From the NCBI GenBank assembly GCA_027449585.1, contig DAIDLJ010000034.1, forward strand, positions 1-7,573: 7,573 bases of DNA, in the 5' to 3' direction. A model generated the notes under the pieces. It was not told where the DNA came from and did no database searches. It saw nothing but the letters and a program-made list of their open reading frames with translations. Below, in pieces: positions 5,250-7,573 of this stretch. The translations under genes and the position numbers were made by a program. Each line of letters begins with the position of its first letter. Positions within the stretch are counted from its first letter, which is position 1. The DNA comes from Microcaldota archaeon. Lineage in GTDB: Archaea > Micrarchaeota > Micrarchaeia > Micrarchaeales > CABMGC01.

Positions 5250-5402
5250 TTACTTCTTGACCCTCTTGTCCTTCCTCTTCGCCCTCATGTAGGTGGAGCC
5301 GCACTTTCTGCACTTGGCTACGCCTACCTTGTTTCTTGCTTTGCACTTCCTGCATATGACCATCCGTGTCAGAACGCGGTCTGCTAGTGGAAATTTACCC
5401 AT
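5250..5402 (-). CDS. rpl40e: 50S ribosomal protein L40e
   Basis: The minus strand encodes a 50-residue, strongly basic protein that starts MGKFPLADRVLTRMVIC. It carries a C4 zinc ribbon: C17-x2-C20 and C31-x2-C34 with RKCKARN and RKCGS around the knuckles. Length, the KFP...R start and the basic tail (KRKDKRVKK) match archaeal L40e, a zinc-binding protein of the large ribosomal subunit. It is shorter than many ORF length cut-offs. An upstream in-frame ATG (adding MVFI) exists, but GGTG about 8 nt before the chosen ATG acts as a ribosome-binding site, and the shorter form matches family length. It is the first gene of the minus-strand cluster with the winged-helix and repeat-domain genes. Confidence 0.93.
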   Translation of the reverse strand: MGKFPLADRVLTRMVICRKCKARNKVGVAKCRKCGSTYMRAKRKDKRVKK

Positions 5403-5452
5403 GATAAACACCATAATCTAAGTGTATAGACAATTCTTTTACCTGACAAAGA

Positions 5453-5461
5453 TATTTAAAA
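5453..5461 (-). promoter_or_regulatory. Candidate TATA box for the L40e cluster
   Basis: The minus strand reads TTTTAAATA, about 55 nt before the L40e ATG. The predicted transcription start near 5428 gives a leader of about 25 nt containing the GGTG ribosome-binding site. Confidence 0.5.
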
Positions 5462-5523
5462 TGTTCTCTGCTTTTGCGCGGCGCTCCATCGTAAGTCTAA
5501 CGCAGGATTGATATGGCAGTCGG

Positions 5524-5532
5524 GTATTTATA
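5524..5532 (+). promoter_or_regulatory. Candidate distal TATA box for the cdc48-like gene
   Basis: The plus strand reads GTATTTATA. A start site near 5553 would give a leader of about 57 nt, which would contain both inverted repeats at 5559-5595. A nearer TTTTAAG (5572-5578) could instead drive a near-leaderless message. I cannot choose between them from sequence. Confidence 0.4.
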
Positions 5533-5558
5533 GTTTCTTCTGTTATAGGTTATATGCC

Positions 5559-5595
5559 GGTGCGGTATTCCTTTTAAGCACCTGCAACAACAGGT
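5559..5595 (+). promoter_or_regulatory. Two overlapping inverted repeats in front of the cdc48-like gene
   Basis: GGTGC (5559-5563) can pair with GCACC (5578-5582). ACCTG (5580-5584) can pair with CAGGT (5591-5595). The middle arms share bases 5580-5582, so both hairpins cannot form at once. The 3' hairpin ends 14 nt before the ATG. This could be a simple attenuation-like switch if the distal promoter is used, or a DNA operator; chance is also possible because both stems are only 5 bp. Confidence 0.3.
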
Positions 5596-5609
5596 TTTGG
5601 TACATATTT

Positions 5610-7573
5610 ATGACAAGCGCAATAGAGCTCACAGTCGCAGATGCCCTGGTGACAGACTCCGGTAGGAGCATCGCCAGGATAGACTCCAAGTCCAGGCAGG
5701 CTCTTGGCATAAGCACAGGAGATGTCATAGAGATAAAGGGGAAGGCGAAGTCCACTGCGGCAGTTGCGTGGCAGGCCCACCCAAGCGATGAAGGATTAGG
5801 ATTCATAAGAATTGACGGTTACCTAAGGCAGAATCTTGGGGTCGGAATAGGGGACAAGGTATTCGTATCTAAGGCACTGGTAAAGGATGCGGAGCGCGTG
5901 GTGATAGCCCCGCCTCCAGGCCAAAAGCCGCCGCTTTCTCCGGACTTCGCAGAGTATGCCAAGAGAAGGCTTGATGGAAGGCCTCTTGCAAAGGGCGACT
6001 CTGTGCCAATACCGATGTTTGGCATAGTGTTTAATTTCGTGGTCATACAGGTGCTTCCGCACGGCATAGTCCGTGTAGGAAACGCTACCAACTTCGTAGT
6101 AAGGAACGAGCCTGTGCCTGAATCTTCTGTGAAGATAGGGGACGTGCACTACGAGGACATTGGAGGACTTGACGATGCCAAGCAGAAGATAAGGGAGATG
6201 GTGGAGCTTCCGATAAGATATCCGGAGCTCTTCCAAAAGCTCGGCATAGAGCCACCAAAAGGAGTGCTCCTATACGGCGCGCCGGGAACGGGAAAGACGC
6301 TGCTTGCAAAGGCGGTGGCCAATGAGAGCGATGCTAATTTCATATCAATATCAGGACCCGAGCTCGTCTCGAAATTCGTCGGTGAGAGCGAGGAGAAGCT
6401 CAGGGAGATATTCAAGAGCGCAAACGAGAAGGCGCCATCAATAATCTTCATGGACGAGATCGATGCGATAGCCCCGAAGAGGGAGGAGTCGACGAACGAG
6501 GTCGAGAGGAGGATGGTGTCGCAGCTGCTAACACTTATGGACGGAATGGGCCAGCGCGGCCAGGTCATAGTCGTTGCGGCGACTAACAGGCCAGACGCAA
6601 TAGATCCTGCACTGAGAAGGCCGGGGAGGTTCGACCGTGAAATAGAGATCGGCGTACCCAACCGTGATGCAAGAAAGACGATACTTCAGATTCACACGCG
6701 CAACATGCCGCTGACAGACGACGTTCATGTGGATGAGCTTGCAAACATGACGCACGGCTATACCGGGGCCGACCTTAACGCGCTGGTGCGCGAAGCGGCG
6801 ATGTCAAGACTTAGGGCAGAGATGCCAAAGATAGTCAACAAGCAATCTGTGCCAAGCGAGGTCCTGGAGAGCCTCAAGGTCTCAAGGGAAAACTTCGTAG
6901 AGGCAATGAGAAACATACAGCCTAGCGCATTAAGGGAGGTCTTCGTTGAGAGACCCAATGTCCACTGGACGGATGTCGGGGCACTTGAATCAGTAAAAGA
7001 GGAGCTAAGAGAGTCCATAGAGCTTCCGCTCACCCATCCAGAATCGTTTGAGAAGATGGGCATACGGCCAGTGAGAGGGCTTTTGCTTGTCGGTCCGCCG
7101 GGGACGGGAAAGACTCTGCTTGCAAAGGCGGTGGCGACGGAGAGGGAGTCAAATTTCATATCGATAAAGGGTCCGGAGGTAATAAGCAAATACGTTGGTG
7201 ACAGCGAAAAGACAGTGAGAGAGATATTCAGGAAGGCAAAGCTTGCCGCGCCGTGCATCATATTCATAGACGAGATAGACTCGATAACACATTCAAGGGG
7301 AGGGGAGGAGGGAGATTCCCGCGTATCTGAAAGAGTCGTAGACACGCTGCTCATAGAGCTTGATGGGCTGCAGGAGCTCAAGAATGTCGTAGTGCTTGCA
7401 GCGACGAACAGGCCTGAAGATATGGATCCTGCGCTTTTGCGTCCAGGAAGATTCGACAAGATAATAGAGATACCGATGCCTGATGATGCTGCAAGGATAA
7501 AGATATTCAACATACACACCAAGAAGATGCCTCTTGACAAGGATGTGAACATAGAGGACCTTGCAGCGGCGAC
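5610..7573 (+). CDS. cdc48: Cdc48/VAT-type AAA+ ATPase (3' end outside window)
   Basis: The frame begins at the ATG at 5610 and remains open to the right edge: 654 complete codons, against about 720-750 for the family, so most of the D2 lid and the C-terminus are missing. This unfoldase uses ATP to pull proteins apart, and in archaea it can feed the proteasome. Residues 5-88 are the double-psi barrel half of the N-domain, and about 105-170 the second half. D1 begins near 181 with Walker A GAPGTGKT (223-230), pore loop K255-F256-V-G, Walker B IIFMDE (278-283) and the RPGRFDR finger region (337-343). D2 begins near 453 with GPPGTGKT (495-502), pore Y528, IIFIDE (550-555) and RPGRFD (611-616). 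All key residues are present. No clear Shine-Dalgarno sequence precedes the ATG. It is divergent from the L40e cluster. Confidence 0.96.
   Translation, partial: MTSAIELTVADALVTDSGRSIARIDSKSRQALGISTGDVIEIKGKAKSTAAVAWQAHPSDEGLGFIRIDGYLRQNLGVGIGDKVFVSKALVKDAERVVIAPPPGQKPPLSPDFAEYAKRRLDGRPLAKGDSVPIPMFGIVFNFVVIQVLPHGIVRVGNATNFVVRNEPVPESSVKIGDVHYEDIGGLDDAKQKIREMVELPIRYPELFQKLGIEPPKGVLLYGAPGTGKTLLAKAVANESDANFISISGPELVSKFVGESEEKLREIFKSANEKAPSIIFMDEIDAIAPKREESTNEVERRMVSQLLTLMDGMGQRGQVIVVAATNRPDAIDPALRRPGRFDREIEIGVPNRDARKTILQIHTRNMPLTDDVHVDELANMTHGYTGADLNALVREAAMSRLRAEMPKIVNKQSVPSEVLESLKVSRENFVEAMRNIQPSALREVFVERPNVHWTDVGALESVKEELRESIELPLTHPESFEKMGIRPVRGLLLVGPPGTGKTLLAKAVATERESNFISIKGPEVISKYVGDSEKTVREIFRKAKLAAPCIIFIDEIDSITHSRGGEEGDSRVSERVVDTLLIELDGLQELKNVVVLAATNRPEDMDPALLRPGRFDKIIEIPMPDDAARIKIFNIHTKKMPLDKDVNIEDLAAA

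Noticed and set aside
5442..5492. 16-codon minus-strand frame upstream of L40e starting MERRAKAEN
   Set aside because: It crosses the TATA-like box used to explain L40e expression, so it should not be in the transcript; too short to support.
5403..5609. C/D box guide RNA or other structured RNA in the intergenic region
   Set aside because: No TGATGA/CTGA box pairs and no extended stem were found; the region is adequately explained by divergent promoters.
6149..6661. 170-residue minus-strand frame antisense to cdc48 D1
   Set aside because: Shadow of the D1 ATPase domain; no start signal or family match.
6758..7552. 264-residue minus-strand frame antisense to the cdc48-like gene
   Set aside because: The sense frame has both AAA+ modules with every key residue. 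Ser/Leu-rich antisense frames are common opposite such genes.
1..7573. CRISPR array, insertion sequence, toxin-antitoxin or defence island
   Set aside because: No regularly spaced repeats, transposase motifs, terminal inverted repeats or defence-gene signatures were seen on either strand.

Overview
The window looks archaeal. The evidence is a 50-residue ribosomal protein L40e, a Cdc48/VAT-type double AAA+ ATPase, a tRNA gene with no encoded CCA, and A/T-rich TATA-like boxes about 25 nt before several starts. Frequent ATA (Ile) and AGG/AGA (Arg) codons, together with a class A beta-lactamase-like protein and two bacterial-looking DUF1801 proteins, would fit a small-genome, possibly acidophilic archaeon such as a Micrarchaeota/ARMAN relative. 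That placement is inference; only 'archaeon' is well supported.

Layout. Positions 1-3042 form a minus-strand block. Read in its own direction it holds a secreted serine hydrolase of the beta-lactamase/PBP fold (3042-2083), a small DUF3311 membrane protein (2022-1777), an MctP-like sodium/solute symporter (1770-250), and the start of another small membrane protein cut by the window edge (154-1). DUF3311 and the symporter are 6 nt apart and probably form a two-gene transport operon. From a divergent promoter region (3043-3133), two adjacent DUF1801 genes run on the plus strand (3134-3987). The second one's stop codon lies inside a convergent tRNA-Pro(TGG) gene (4046-3974, minus).

Positions 4085-5402 are a minus-strand cluster read as L40e (missed by length-limited ORF calls), a 73-residue winged-helix DNA-binding protein, then a 300-residue protein made of two diverged copies of one domain. 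A 207-bp divergent intergenic region (5403-5609) separates this cluster from the plus-strand cdc48-like gene, which runs off the right edge inside its second ATPase domain.

Functionally the window is mostly housekeeping (translation, protein unfolding, tRNA) with an accessory left half (transport, secreted hydrolase, DUF1801 pair). I see no CRISPR array, insertion sequence, transposase, toxin-antitoxin pair or phage gene, and no gene-free stretch longer than about 300 bases. The points most worth a second look are the beta-lactamase-like protein without a recognisable catalytic Glu166 motif, the tRNA/CDS antisense overlap, and the internally duplicated protein in the L40e cluster.
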